DNA of 7,351 bases from NCBI GenBank assembly GCA_023426275.1, contig JAFABC010000330.1, positions 1 to 7,351 of the forward strand. Direction: 5' to 3'. The position numbers and the translations under genes are program-made. The notes beneath the pieces were generated by a model. That model made no database searches. It had not been told where the DNA came from and saw nothing but the letters and a program-made list of their open reading frames with translations. This DNA is from Pseudomonadota bacterium. Lineage in GTDB: Bacteria > Desulfobacterota > Desulfovibrionia > Desulfovibrionales > Desulfovibrionaceae. Below are positions 1-6,268 of this stretch, piece by piece (the first letter of the stretch is position 1; each line of letters starts with the position of its first letter).

Positions 1-85
1 GGCAGAGCCAGGGAACAAAAGGCGCCGACAAACGTTCGAAGCCCCCGCCCCCAGACGCCGGGCCGCCCGACCAACCCAACATCCG

Positions 86-130
86 CCCGCCCCTTTCGGG
101 AGGGTCCGGGAGGGGGTGACCCCCTCCCGG
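86..130 (-). terminator. Tandem hairpins downstream of pstA (candidate 3' end of pst transcript)
   Basis: Read on the minus strand, the region after the pstA stop contains a perfect 11-bp GC-rich stem (arms 120-130 and 106-116) closed by a 3-base loop. One base later comes a second stem (86-104), with about 7 pairs, one bulged C and a GAAA tetraloop. No T-run follows either stem, so this is not a textbook intrinsic terminator. It could be a non-canonical terminator or an mRNA 3'-end stabiliser. Its position about 60 bases beyond the pstA stop fits an operon end. The folding is seen in the sequence; the function is inferred. Confidence 0.5.
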
Positions 131-141
131 CCGCCGGAGGC
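86..141 (-). repeat. GC-rich intergenic repeat-like element
   Basis: On the minus strand the block begins with GCCTCCGGCGG (131-141) and continues through the two hairpins at 86-130. The same 11 bases recur at 7251-7261, just after the last gene, directly before the poly-G end. A partly similar core lies at 3916-3945. I recall hairpin elements with this GCCTCCGGCGG opening as common between genes in Desulfovibrio-type genomes; that is memory, not a search. If so, this is one copy of a dispersed family. Confidence 0.4.
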
Positions 142-191
142 ATCCGCATCTTGTCCGTCGCCGTGTCCGTCAGCGTCAATGGCGCCTGATC

Positions 192-1070
192 CTAGTGTTT
201 TTTCTGCAATTTTGCCCGATACATGATGGCCGCGAAGTTCATGCCCAGCACCAGGATGATGAGCACGAGAGCCGTGCCGTATTGCAGGGGCCGGGTCTTG
301 TCGATTTCGGTGCCGGCCGTGGCCAGCACGTAGATATGGTAGGGCAGGGCCATGACCGAGTCGGTCAGCGAGGTGGGCAGGTAGGGCGTGAAAAAGACGG
401 CCGCCGTGAACATGATGGCCGCGGTCTCGCCGGCCACCCGCGACAGGCCGAGGATCGCGCCCGTCAACATGCCCGGCATGGCCGCCGGCAGCACCACCAG
501 CCGGATGGTCTGCCATTTGGTGGCCCCGAGGCCGAGCGAGGCTTCGCGGTAGGTTTGCGGCACGGATTTGAGCGCCTCCTCGGCCGTGCCGATGATTACC
601 GGCAAAACGAGGATGGACAGGGTCAGGATGCCCGAGAGCAGGCTGACGCCGAGGCCGAAGGCGGTCACGAAAAAGGCCAGTCCGAACAGGCCGAAGACCA
701 CCGAGGGCACGCCGGCCAGATTGTTGATGCCCAGGCGGATCAGCCGCAACATGCGCCCCGGCTTGGCGTATTCGTTGAGGTAGACGGCCGAGGCCACGCC
801 CAGGGGAAAGGCCACGCACATGGTGCCGACGCTCAGGTAGATGGTGCCGAGGATGCAGGGCAGGATACCGCCGGCGGTCATGGAGTCGCGGGGCATCTCG
901 GTGAGAAAGCTCCAGGAGATGGCCGGCAGACCCTTGATGAGCAGAAAGCCGCAGATGAGCACCAGCGCGGCCATGTTGATCAACGAGGACAGGCCGAAGA
1001 CGCCCCACATGATTTTCTGGGTGCGATGGCGTCTGGCCAGCCGGGCCCGGGAAATGGGGGAGGTGTGCAT
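192..1070 (-). CDS. pstA: Phosphate ABC transporter permease PstA
   Basis: One of the two inner-membrane permease subunits of the Pst phosphate importer; it pairs with PstC to form the channel and is driven by the ATPase PstB. The 292-residue product has a short basic N-terminus and about six hydrophobic segments (roughly residues 26-46, 67-97, 117-140, 145-165, 196-225 and 262-285). The permease EAA loop that docks onto the ATPase lies at about 176-201 (EASLGLGAT...LVVLPAAMPG). Length and motif order match PstA. The ATG is preceded by AAGGAG with an 8-base spacer, and the gap to the pstC stop is 23 bases, so the two are cotranscribed. The start is secure. Unusually, no pstB follows: the next 191 bases hold only hairpins. 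Confidence 0.95.
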   Translation of the reverse strand: MHTSPISRARLARRHRTQKIMWGVFGLSSLINMAALVLICGFLLIKGLPAISWSFLTEMPRDSMTAGGILPCILGTIYLSVGTMCVAFPLGVASAVYLNEYAKPGRMLRLIRLGINNLAGVPSVVFGLFGLAFFVTAFGLGVSLLSGILTLSILVLPVIIGTAEEALKSVPQTYREASLGLGATKWQTIRLVVLPAAMPGMLTGAILGLSRVAGETAAIMFTAAVFFTPYLPTSLTDSVMALPYHIYVLATAGTEIDKTRPLQYGTALVLIILVLGMNFAAIMYRAKLQKKH

Positions 1071-1093
1071 GGATGGGGCTCCTTGGCGGCTTG

Positions 1094-1987
1094 CTACAGG
1101 GTGGCCGCGCCGACCTGCTTGTGCTTTTCGGCAACGTGGCTGGCCACGAGATTAAACGCGAGGGTGAACAGGAACAGCACGATGCCGATGGCGAAAAGCG
1201 CCCGGTAGTGCTCGCCGCGGAAGGCCGCTTCGGCCATTTCGGCGGCGATGCTCGACGGCATGGGCCGCACGGGCGAAAAAATGGAGGTCGGAATGATGGC
1301 CGCGCCGCCGGCGACCATGAGCACGACCATGGTCTCGCCGATGGCCCGGGACATGCCGAGCATGACGGCCGTGGAGATGCCCGAAAGCGAGGCCGGCAGG
1401 ACCACCTTGGCGATGGTCTCGAAATGGGTGGCCCCCAGGGCCAGGGAGGCTTCCTTGAGCTCGCGGGGCACGGAATAGATGGCGTCCTCGGACACCGAGC
1501 AGATGGTCGGCACGGACATGAAGGCCAGCATCAGGGCGGCGTTGAAGAGGTTGAGGCCCGTGGCCAGATCAAAGGTGTTTTGCAGGTACGGGGCCACGAC
1601 GACCATGCCGAAAAAGCCGATGACGACCGAGGGCAGGGCGGCCAGCAGTTCCACGATGGGCTTGAAAATGTCGCGGGTCTTGCGGCTGGCGATTTCGGCC
1701 AGATAGATGGCGGTCATCACCCCCAGGGGGATGGCGATGGCCGAGGACAGGGCCGTCACGGCCAGGGAGGCCACGATCAGCGGGAAAATGCCGAAATCCG
1801 GGGGATCGGACGTGGGATACCACAGGTTGCCGAACAGGAAGTCCGGCACCGAGACCACTTTGAAAATGGGCAGCCCTTCGATGAACAGGTAGATCATGAT
1901 CAAGGCCAGAGCCACGATGGAGGACAGGGCAGTCAGGAAGAAGGCGTTTTTGATCAGGCTGTCCTTGGTCTTGCGCGAAAGGGCCAT
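1094..1987 (-). CDS. pstC: Phosphate ABC transporter permease PstC
   Basis: Second inner-membrane permease subunit of the Pst phosphate importer, partner of PstA. The 297-residue product has about six membrane segments (roughly 13-37, 68-97, 112-135, 145-165, 200-226 and 263-285). It has a periplasmic stretch after the first segment that is characteristic of PstC, and an EAA loop at about 179-203 (EASLALGATHFETIAKVVLP). GMSRAIGET at 211-219 is the conserved permease segment shared with PstA. The ATG is preceded by GGGAG with a 6-base spacer. It lies 84 bases downstream of pstS, and that gap holds a strong hairpin, so expression may be lower than that of pstS. Distinguished from PstA by the order in the operon and by its N-terminal half. 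Confidence 0.95.
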   Translation of the reverse strand: MALSRKTKDSLIKNAFFLTALSSIVALALIMIYLFIEGLPIFKVVSVPDFLFGNLWYPTSDPPDFGIFPLIVASLAVTALSSAIAIPLGVMTAIYLAEIASRKTRDIFKPIVELLAALPSVVIGFFGMVVVAPYLQNTFDLATGLNLFNAALMLAFMSVPTICSVSEDAIYSVPRELKEASLALGATHFETIAKVVLPASLSGISTAVMLGMSRAIGETMVVLMVAGGAAIIPTSIFSPVRPMPSSIAAEMAEAAFRGEHYRALFAIGIVLFLFTLAFNLVASHVAEKHKQVGAATL

Positions 1988-2005
1988 GCGGTTCTCCCGA
2001 GAGGG

Positions 2006-2038
2006 GCGCCCCGGCGCCGCAAGCGCGGGCCGGGGCGC
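2006..2038 (-). repeat. Intercistronic hairpin between pstS and pstC
   Basis: Perfect 10-bp inverted repeat (GCGCCCCGGC at 2006-2015, GCCGGGGCGC at 2029-2038) around a 13-base loop, inside the 84-base pstS-pstC gap. No T-run follows on the minus strand, so full termination is unlikely. In binding-protein-dependent ABC operons such hairpins commonly protect the upstream binding-protein message from 3' decay, giving more binding protein than permease. That role is inferred here. Confidence 0.6.
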
Positions 2039-2071
2039 GTGGTGCTGCGCGATTGGCGGCGAAACGGGTTC

Positions 2072-2875
2072 CTAGTGCAGGGGAACGAAGCCGACTTCCT
2101 TGACCAGCTTCTGGCCTTCGGGGCTGAGCACGAAGTCCACCAGGCCCTTGGCCGCGCCGGAGGGCGTGCCGTTGGTGTAGAGGTAGAGTTCGCGGGAGAT
2201 GGGGTACTTGCGCGACTTGGCGTTTTCGGCCGTGGGCTCGACGCCGTCGACCTTCAGCGGCTTGGTGGAGGCGTCGAGGTAGCCGAGGCCCACGTAGCCG
2301 ATGGCGTTCTTGTTCTTGCTGACGGCCTGGACGACCGCGCCGTTGGAAGCCTGCATCAGGGCGCCGGGGAACACGCGCGCCTTCTGCATGACCAGATGCT
2401 CCCAGGTCTCGTAGGTGCCCGAGGAGGTGTCGCGGGAAATGACGACCACCGGGCCGGCGCCGCCGAGGTCCTTCCAGGAGGTGATCTTGCCCGTGTAGAG
2501 GTCCTTGAGCTGGGCCAGGTTGATTTCGGCCAGCTTGTTGGCCGGGTTCACCACCGGGACGATGGCGTCGATGGCGCACACGATCTGGTTGGGATTGACG
2601 TTCTTGCTCTTGGCCAGATCGATTTCCTTCTGGGCCATGGCGCGCGAAGCCATGGCGATGTCGGTGCCCCCGTCGATGAGCGCCTTGATGCCGTTGCCCG
2701 AACCGCCGCCGGAAACGGAAATTTTCACGTCCGGATGGGCCTTCATGTAGGCCTCGACAACTTTCTGCATGATGGGCAGCACAGTGGTGGAGCCGTCCAC
2801 CTTGATGGTGGTGTCGGCGAAGGCGGTGGTGGCCAGCAGGAGAAACGCGGCCGCAAGGCCAAGAAGTTTTTTCAT
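2072..2875 (-). CDS. pstS: Periplasmic phosphate-binding protein PstS
   Basis: Captures inorganic phosphate in the periplasm and delivers it to the PstC-PstA channel. The 267-residue precursor has a Sec signal peptide: MKK, a hydrophobic core at residues 4-17, and a likely AFA cleavage site after residue 20. There is no lipobox cysteine, which points to a soluble periplasmic protein in a Gram-negative. Phosphate-contacting motifs of the family are visible: GSTTV at 28-32, the glycine-rich SGGGSGNGI at 55-63, ASR at 76-78, and SRDTSSGT at 147-154. The size fits the shorter PstS type rather than the E. coli form of about 346 residues. A near-perfect AGGAGG lies 6 bases before the ATG, predicting strong translation. 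It is first in the operon, with a Pho-box-like promoter upstream. Confidence 0.96.
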   Translation of the reverse strand: MKKLLGLAAAFLLLATTAFADTTIKVDGSTTVLPIMQKVVEAYMKAHPDVKISVSGGGSGNGIKALIDGGTDIAMASRAMAQKEIDLAKSKNVNPNQIVCAIDAIVPVVNPANKLAEINLAQLKDLYTGKITSWKDLGGAGPVVVISRDTSSGTYETWEHLVMQKARVFPGALMQASNGAVVQAVSKNKNAIGYVGLGYLDASTKPLKVDGVEPTAENAKSRKYPISRELYLYTNGTPSGAAKGLVDFVLSPEGQKLVKEVGFVPLH

Positions 2876-2938
2876 GAGAACCCTCCTAAGTGGTTGTCAC
2901 GCCACGATTGACGCGGGATGCCCCAAGGTCACGCGCGA

Positions 2939-2972
2939 AAACTAGGGTTGGCATGTTACGGGTTGGTGACAG
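2939..2972 (-). promoter_or_regulatory. Candidate Pho box and -10 for pstSCA
   Basis: On the minus strand CTGTCAC (2966-2972) and CCGTAAC (2955-2961) form two 7-base half-sites separated by 4 bases. That is the 11-base period of PhoB boxes (consensus CTGTCAT, N4, CTGTCAT; 6 of 7 and 4 of 7 matches). A -10-like TAGTTT (2939-2944) starts 10 bases further on, the distance expected when PhoB replaces a -35 element. Transcription would start near 2932, giving a leader of about 57 bases. The second half-site is weak, so this remains a candidate. Confidence 0.4.
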
Positions 2973-3120
2973 GGGGGCGGAAAACGCGTGACGTGGTGTT
3001 GCGCAATATTTTTTGCCTGTCATTGCACCATGTTGTTGTGTTGCAATGTTACAAACCGACGCGGGCGGTCCCCTTCGTGTGACATTGTGGGCGGGAGGCC
3101 GTGAAGTCGTCGCCGACTTC

Positions 3121-3149
3121 TTGACCAAGCTGCTGGGGAAGATTAATCT
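3121..3149 (+). promoter_or_regulatory. Candidate sigma70 promoter for rpe
   Basis: TTGACC (3121-3126) and TAATCT (3144-3149) are separated by 17 bases. The -35 matches 5 of 6 consensus positions. The -10 keeps the three most important bases, T and A at its first two positions and T at its last. Transcription would begin near 3156, about 46 bases before the rpe start. A 7-bp inverted repeat (3103-3120) abuts the -35 and could be an operator, which is speculative. Confidence 0.5.
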
Positions 3150-3201
3150 CCGCAAAACGGCGCAAAGGGAATTTTATTCCTTGCGCGCCGCGGGAGCCAT
3201 C

Positions 3202-3876
3202 ATGACCGCGCCGTTTATTCTTTCGCCTTCCCTGCTGTCCGCCGATTTCAGCCGGCTGGCCGACGAACTGGCCGCCCTGGAGGATGCGGGCCTCGATTGG
3301 ATCCATCTCGACGTGATGGACGGGCTGTTCGTGCCCAACATCACCTTCGGTCCGCCGGTCATCGCGGCCCTGCGGCGTTGCAGCCGCCTGTATTTCGACA
3401 CGCATCTCATGATCGAGCGCCCCGAGCGCTATCTGGCCGCGTTTCGCGACGCCGGCGCGGACCTGCTGTGCGTGCACGCCGAAGCCACGGTGCACCTCGA
3501 ACGGACCGTTTCCGAAATCAGCCGGCTCGGCGCATCGCCGGCCGTGGCCCTCAATCCGGCCACGCCCCTGTCCATGGTGGAGTACCTGCTGCCCCAGCTC
3601 GACATGATCCTGGTGATGAGCGTCAACCCGGGATTTGGCGGACAATCCTTTATCCCGTTTTGCCTGGATAAGGTCAAGGAGCTGTCGGCCATGCGTCAAA
3701 AGCGCGGGTTGTCCTTCCGCATCCAGGTCGATGGCGGGGTTTCGCCGGAAAACACCGCAGCCCTTGTTGCCGCCGGGGCTGACGTTCTGGTGTCCGGTTC
3801 GGCCTTTTTCGGCCATCCGCCCTACAAGGAGCGTCTGGATGTCTTTCACGCGGCGGCCGCGACGCGCGCCACGTAG
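3202..3876 (+). CDS. rpe: Ribulose-phosphate 3-epimerase
   Basis: Interconverts D-ribulose 5-phosphate and D-xylulose 5-phosphate in the cytosolic pentose-phosphate pathway. The 224-residue product is the normal family length, a single TIM barrel. The N-terminal ILSPSLLSADF (6-16) is typical. Metal ligands are visible at H35 and D37 (WIHLDVMDG), H68 (DTHLMIE) and D177 (QVDGGV); D37 and D177 are also the catalytic acid/base pair. The phosphate-binding loop MSVNPGFGGQSF spans 139-150, and GSAFF is at 199-203. I chose the ATG at 3202 because ILSPS sits right after it and GGGAG lies 5 bases upstream. The frame is open further upstream, but that extension has no family resemblance. The last 38 bases overlap the start of the downstream kinase. 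Confidence 0.95.
   Translation: MTAPFILSPSLLSADFSRLADELAALEDAGLDWIHLDVMDGLFVPNITFGPPVIAALRRCSRLYFDTHLMIERPERYLAAFRDAGADLLCVHAEATVHLERTVSEISRLGASPAVALNPATPLSMVEYLLPQLDMILVMSVNPGFGGQSFIPFCLDKVKELSAMRQKRGLSFRIQVDGGVSPENTAALVAAGADVLVSGSAFFGHPPYKERLDVFHAAAATRAT
3826..3831 (+). promoter_or_regulatory. Ribosome binding site fixing the kinase start inside rpe
   Basis: AAGGAG lies within the rpe coding sequence, 7 bases before an ATG at 3839 in the kinase frame. From that ATG onward no other ATG, GTG or TTG occurs in this frame before codons that already lie within the first PAS domain. This site therefore decides the kinase start and implies translational coupling to rpe. Confidence 0.7.
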
Positions 3877-5854
3877 CCCTCTCGGACTTCTGACCGCATT
3901 CGGCCGTTACAGGCCATCGGGGGGGCGCCTCCCCGGACCCGGGGCTTCCGAAGCCACGGGCCGGCTCTCCCGTCTTTCCTCGATTATCGCCTCCCTGGAC
4001 CAGGGCATCGCCTTTGTCTCGCCCGAAGGTTGCGTGGTCGAGGTCAACGACCGGTATCTGGCCCTGCTGTGCCAGCCGCGCGAGGCCGTCCTGGGCCGGG
4101 GCATCGAAGCCCTGGACATGGAAACCGAGGATTATCAGGCCAGCGCCTTTCTGGAACTGTTCCGCCGGGGCGCGGCCCATTCCCCGGTGTCCTTCGACCG
4201 CCGCCTGTGCGACCGGGACATCACGGTCAAGCTCCAGCCCATCTTCGAGAGCGACCGCTTCGAAGGGCTCATCGTCTCCCTGATCGACGTCACCCCCCTG
4301 GTCGAGGCCCGGCTGTCGGTGGAGCGGGAACGCAGCTTCCTCGAACAGGTCATCACCATTGCCGGGGCGGCCATCTGCATCGTCAACCGCGACGACGTCA
4401 TCCTCACCATCAATGACGAATTTTCGGCCATCACCGGCTACAGCCGGGACGAGGCCCTGGGCCGGCGGCGCAACGTGCTGCTGCGCGAGACCCCGCCCTC
4501 GCCGTCGCCCGCCTCCGGACTGGCGGTGCAAAAGCACCAAAGCCGCATCCTCACCCAGGACGGCCGCCGGCTGACCATCCTCAAAAACGCCGCCGCCATC
4601 CGTGACGCCCAGGGCGAGATTTCCGGCGGCATCGAGTCGTTCGCCGACGTGTCGGACCTCATCCGGGCCCGGCAGGAGGCCGAGGAATCGAGCCGCATGA
4701 AGTCGGCCTTCCTGGCCAACATGAGCCATGAGATCCGCACGCCGCTCAACGCCATCATGGGGCTGGCCCAATTGCTCCTGAACACCGGCCTGGCCGAGGA
4801 GCAGCGCCAGAGCCTGGAAACCATGCGCGACGCCGGCGAAGGGCTGCTCGTCATCCTCAACGATATTTTGGATTTTTCCCGCATCGAGGTCGGACGCCTG
4901 GAAATCCGTCCCGCCCCGGTGGACCTCGAACGCCTGCTGGAGGACACCCGCCGGGTCATGGCCCCCCTGGCCGGAGAACGCGGCCTGCTTCTCACCCTGG
5001 AGTGCGATCCCGGCCTTCCCCGCGCCCTTGTCTGCGATCCGGTGCGGCTCAAGCAGATTCTGCTCAACCTGCTGTCCAACGCCATCAAGTTCACGGAACA
5101 GGGCCGGGTGACGCTGGCGGCCATGCGCCAGCCCGGACCCGAGAGCGACGACGGCCGGCTGGCCGTGCGTTTCCTGGTCCGGGACACCGGGCCGGGCGTG
5201 GACGAGGACATGCGCCAACGCATTTTCGAACCCTTCGTGCAGGCCGAGGGCGAACTGAACCGGGAGCATGGCGGCACCGGGCTGGGACTGGCCATTTCCG
5301 ACCGGCTCGTGCGGCTGCTCGGCGGCCAGGGCCTGGAGCTCGTCACCGAGCCGGGCAAGGGCAGCACGTTTCATTTCACCCTGCGTCTGGCCGAGCCGGA
5401 TGGCAGCACGGTCACTCCCGTCGCGGACGCGCCCCTGGCCCCGGGCGCGGACCTGGGCGGCCTGCGGGTGCTCGTGGCCGAGGACAATTCCTTCAACCGT
5501 TTCCTGCTCCAGAAGATTTTGGAGAAGCTGGGTGTCGGCCGGCAGGCCTTCGCCGATGACGGCCGCAAGGCCCTGGACATGATTTTGGCCTCGCAGACCT
5601 CGGGCGAACCGTACGACATCATTTTCATGGACCTGCGCATGCCCGGCCTCGACGGCCTGGAAGTCGCCCGCCGCGTGCGGCATATCGGCGTCAAGACGCC
5701 CATTGTGGCCCTGACGGCCCAGACCCTGGCCAATGACATGGAGCGGTGTCGGGCGGCCGGAATGACCGCGTTTTTCGCCAAGCCCTACCGGATAAACGAT
5801 CTGGAGAGGGTGCTGGTCGCCGTGGTCGGGGGCACGCTCCCGGAGCAGCCATGA
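3839..5854 (+). CDS. Soluble hybrid histidine kinase, PAS-PAS-HisKA-HATPase-REC
   Basis: Cytoplasmic hybrid sensor kinase of 671 residues; it would sense a signal through PAS domains, autophosphorylate on His, and pass the phosphate to its own receiver. Domain order: a Pro/Arg/Gly-rich N-terminal tail (1-42), PAS-like domain (about 45-155), second PAS (about 165-275), a short coiled linker (275-287), and HisKA with H297 in SHEIRTPLNAI. HATPase follows, with N-box N414 (LLSNAIKFTE), G1 DTGPG at 449-453, F-box IFEPF and G2 GGTGLGLAI at 478-486. The receiver (about 541-663) has E548/D549, phosphoacceptor D598 (MDLRMPG), T626 and K648, all intact. There are no membrane segments or signal peptide. 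The ligand is not predictable. The start overlaps rpe by 38 bases, and the stop overlaps the Hpt gene by ATGA. The output regulator is not in the window. Confidence 0.9.
   Translation: MSFTRRPRRAPRSPLGLLTAFGRYRPSGGRLPGPGASEATGRLSRLSSIIASLDQGIAFVSPEGCVVEVNDRYLALLCQPREAVLGRGIEALDMETEDYQASAFLELFRRGAAHSPVSFDRRLCDRDITVKLQPIFESDRFEGLIVSLIDVTPLVEARLSVERERSFLEQVITIAGAAICIVNRDDVILTINDEFSAITGYSRDEALGRRRNVLLRETPPSPSPASGLAVQKHQSRILTQDGRRLTILKNAAAIRDAQGEISGGIESFADVSDLIRARQEAEESSRMKSAFLANMSHEIRTPLNAIMGLAQLLLNTGLAEEQRQSLETMRDAGEGLLVILNDILDFSRIEVGRLEIRPAPVDLERLLEDTRRVMAPLAGERGLLLTLECDPGLPRALVCDPVRLKQILLNLLSNAIKFTEQGRVTLAAMRQPGPESDDGRLAVRFLVRDTGPGVDEDMRQRIFEPFVQAEGELNREHGGTGLGLAISDRLVRLLGGQGLELVTEPGKGSTFHFTLRLAEPDGSTVTPVADAPLAPGADLGGLRVLVAEDNSFNRFLLQKILEKLGVGRQAFADDGRKALDMILASQTSGEPYDIIFMDLRMPGLDGLEVARRVRHIGVKTPIVALTAQTLANDMERCRAAGMTAFFAKPYRINDLERVLVAVVGGTLPEQP
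3916..3945 (+). repeat. GC-rich inverted repeat within the kinase N-terminal coding region
   Basis: The stretch contains a run of seven G, CGCCTCCCCGG, then ACCCGGGG, with self-complementary CCCCGG/CCGGGG arms. Its CTCCCCGGACCC core resembles CTCCCGGACCC of the minus-strand element downstream of pstA, with one extra C. It falls in codons for residues 26-36, in the low-complexity tail ahead of the first PAS domain. It may be a repeat copy captured in a coding region; chance similarity in GC-rich DNA is a real alternative. Confidence 0.25.
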
Positions 5855-6192
5855 GCCCGGCCGATGTCCGCCGCGTGGCGCGCATGTTTCTGCGGCACCG
5901 GCAACTGCTGACGTCGGAGGAGGCCGATCATGCCCTGGGCGTGGCCGCCCAGGTGCTGACCCAGGCCCTGGCCCGCCTGGAGGCCGCGGTTGATGCCGAC
6001 GATGCGGCTTCCTGCGCCGAGGCGGCCCACAGTCTCAAAGGCAACCTGCTCAACCTCGGCCTGCCCCAGCTGGCCGGGGAGGCCCAACAGGTGACCGAAA
6101 AGGCCCGGGCCGGTGATCTGACCGGCGTCCGGGAAATCGGCGCGTCCCTGCGGGAACTCCTGGGACCGCTGCTGGCCGGGCGGCCGGCGTGA
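5851..6192 (+). CDS. Stand-alone Hpt (histidine phosphotransfer) domain protein
   Basis: Small cytoplasmic phosphocarrier of 113 residues, expected to take phosphate from the kinase receiver and hand it to a separate response regulator. The Hpt signature is clear: AAHSLKGNLLNLG at 58-70, with H60 as the phosphorylated histidine and the K63-G64 that follow it in the family. The surrounding sequence is mostly Ala/Leu/Glu-rich and predicts the usual helical bundle. The ATG overlaps the kinase stop (ATGA at 5851-5854), with GGAG 5 bases upstream inside the kinase gene. The pair is therefore translationally coupled and almost certainly acts together. In many hybrid kinases this domain is fused at the C-terminus; here it is separate. 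Confidence 0.9.
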   Translation: MSPADVRRVARMFLRHRQLLTSEEADHALGVAAQVLTQALARLEAAVDADDAASCAEAAHSLKGNLLNLGLPQLAGEAQQVTEKARAGDLTGVREIGASLRELLGPLLAGRPA

Positions 6193-6268
6193 CATCCCTT
6201 TTCCCCGTCCGGCAACAGCAACAAGGCGACGCTGGCCAACGGTCCCGTTGCCTGCTACGGAACCAGCC

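Larger units (their letters stand above)
2876..3201. other. Divergent intergenic region between pstS and rpe
   Basis: This 326-base stretch has no credible gene. It holds the pstS leader and candidate Pho box (2939-2972), and a locally AT-richer patch at about 2999-3055. That patch carries an 8-bp palindrome TTGCGCAA (2999-3006) and an inverted repeat of CATTGCA (3021-3027) with TGCAATG (3042-3048). Further on are a 7-bp inverted repeat GAAGTCG/CGACTTC (3103-3120) and the rpe promoter candidate (3121-3149). The rest shows nothing I can name. Confidence 0.7.

Noticed and set aside
1..82. Minus-strand ATG at 82 as the start of pstB
   Set aside because: The predicted residues (MLGWSGGPASGGGG...) do not resemble the start of an ABC ATPase, and no ribosome site is evident.
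1073..2911. 612-codon open frame on the plus strand across the pst genes
   Set aside because: It lies antisense to three clear family members. Its product is a low-complexity Gly/His/Asp/Arg sequence, as expected for the reverse strand of GC-rich codons.
2949..2966. Sigma54-like TGGCAT...GGTTGG on the plus strand
   Set aside because: The -12 GC dinucleotide is missing and the position fits neither gene start well; the Pho-box reading on the other strand explains the site better.
3013..3201. Possible 63-residue N-terminal extension of rpe from a TTG
   Set aside because: The epimerase family begins at about the ATG at 3202, where a ribosome site is present. The extension shows no conserved sequence and spans the promoter candidate.
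3635..3838. Upstream extension of the kinase frame into rpe
   Set aside because: The translated stretch is an Arg/Pro-rich out-of-frame reading of rpe. The strong ribosome site and ATG at 3839 give a better start.
3674..5683. 669-codon open frame on the minus strand opposite the kinase
   Set aside because: It is antisense to an intact hybrid kinase, rich in Gly/Gln/Arg/Ala with no motif; an artefact of strong third-position GC.
6248..6268. TTG as the fcl start
   Set aside because: It adds seven residues without family support and has no ribosome site; the ATG at 6269 gives the usual length.
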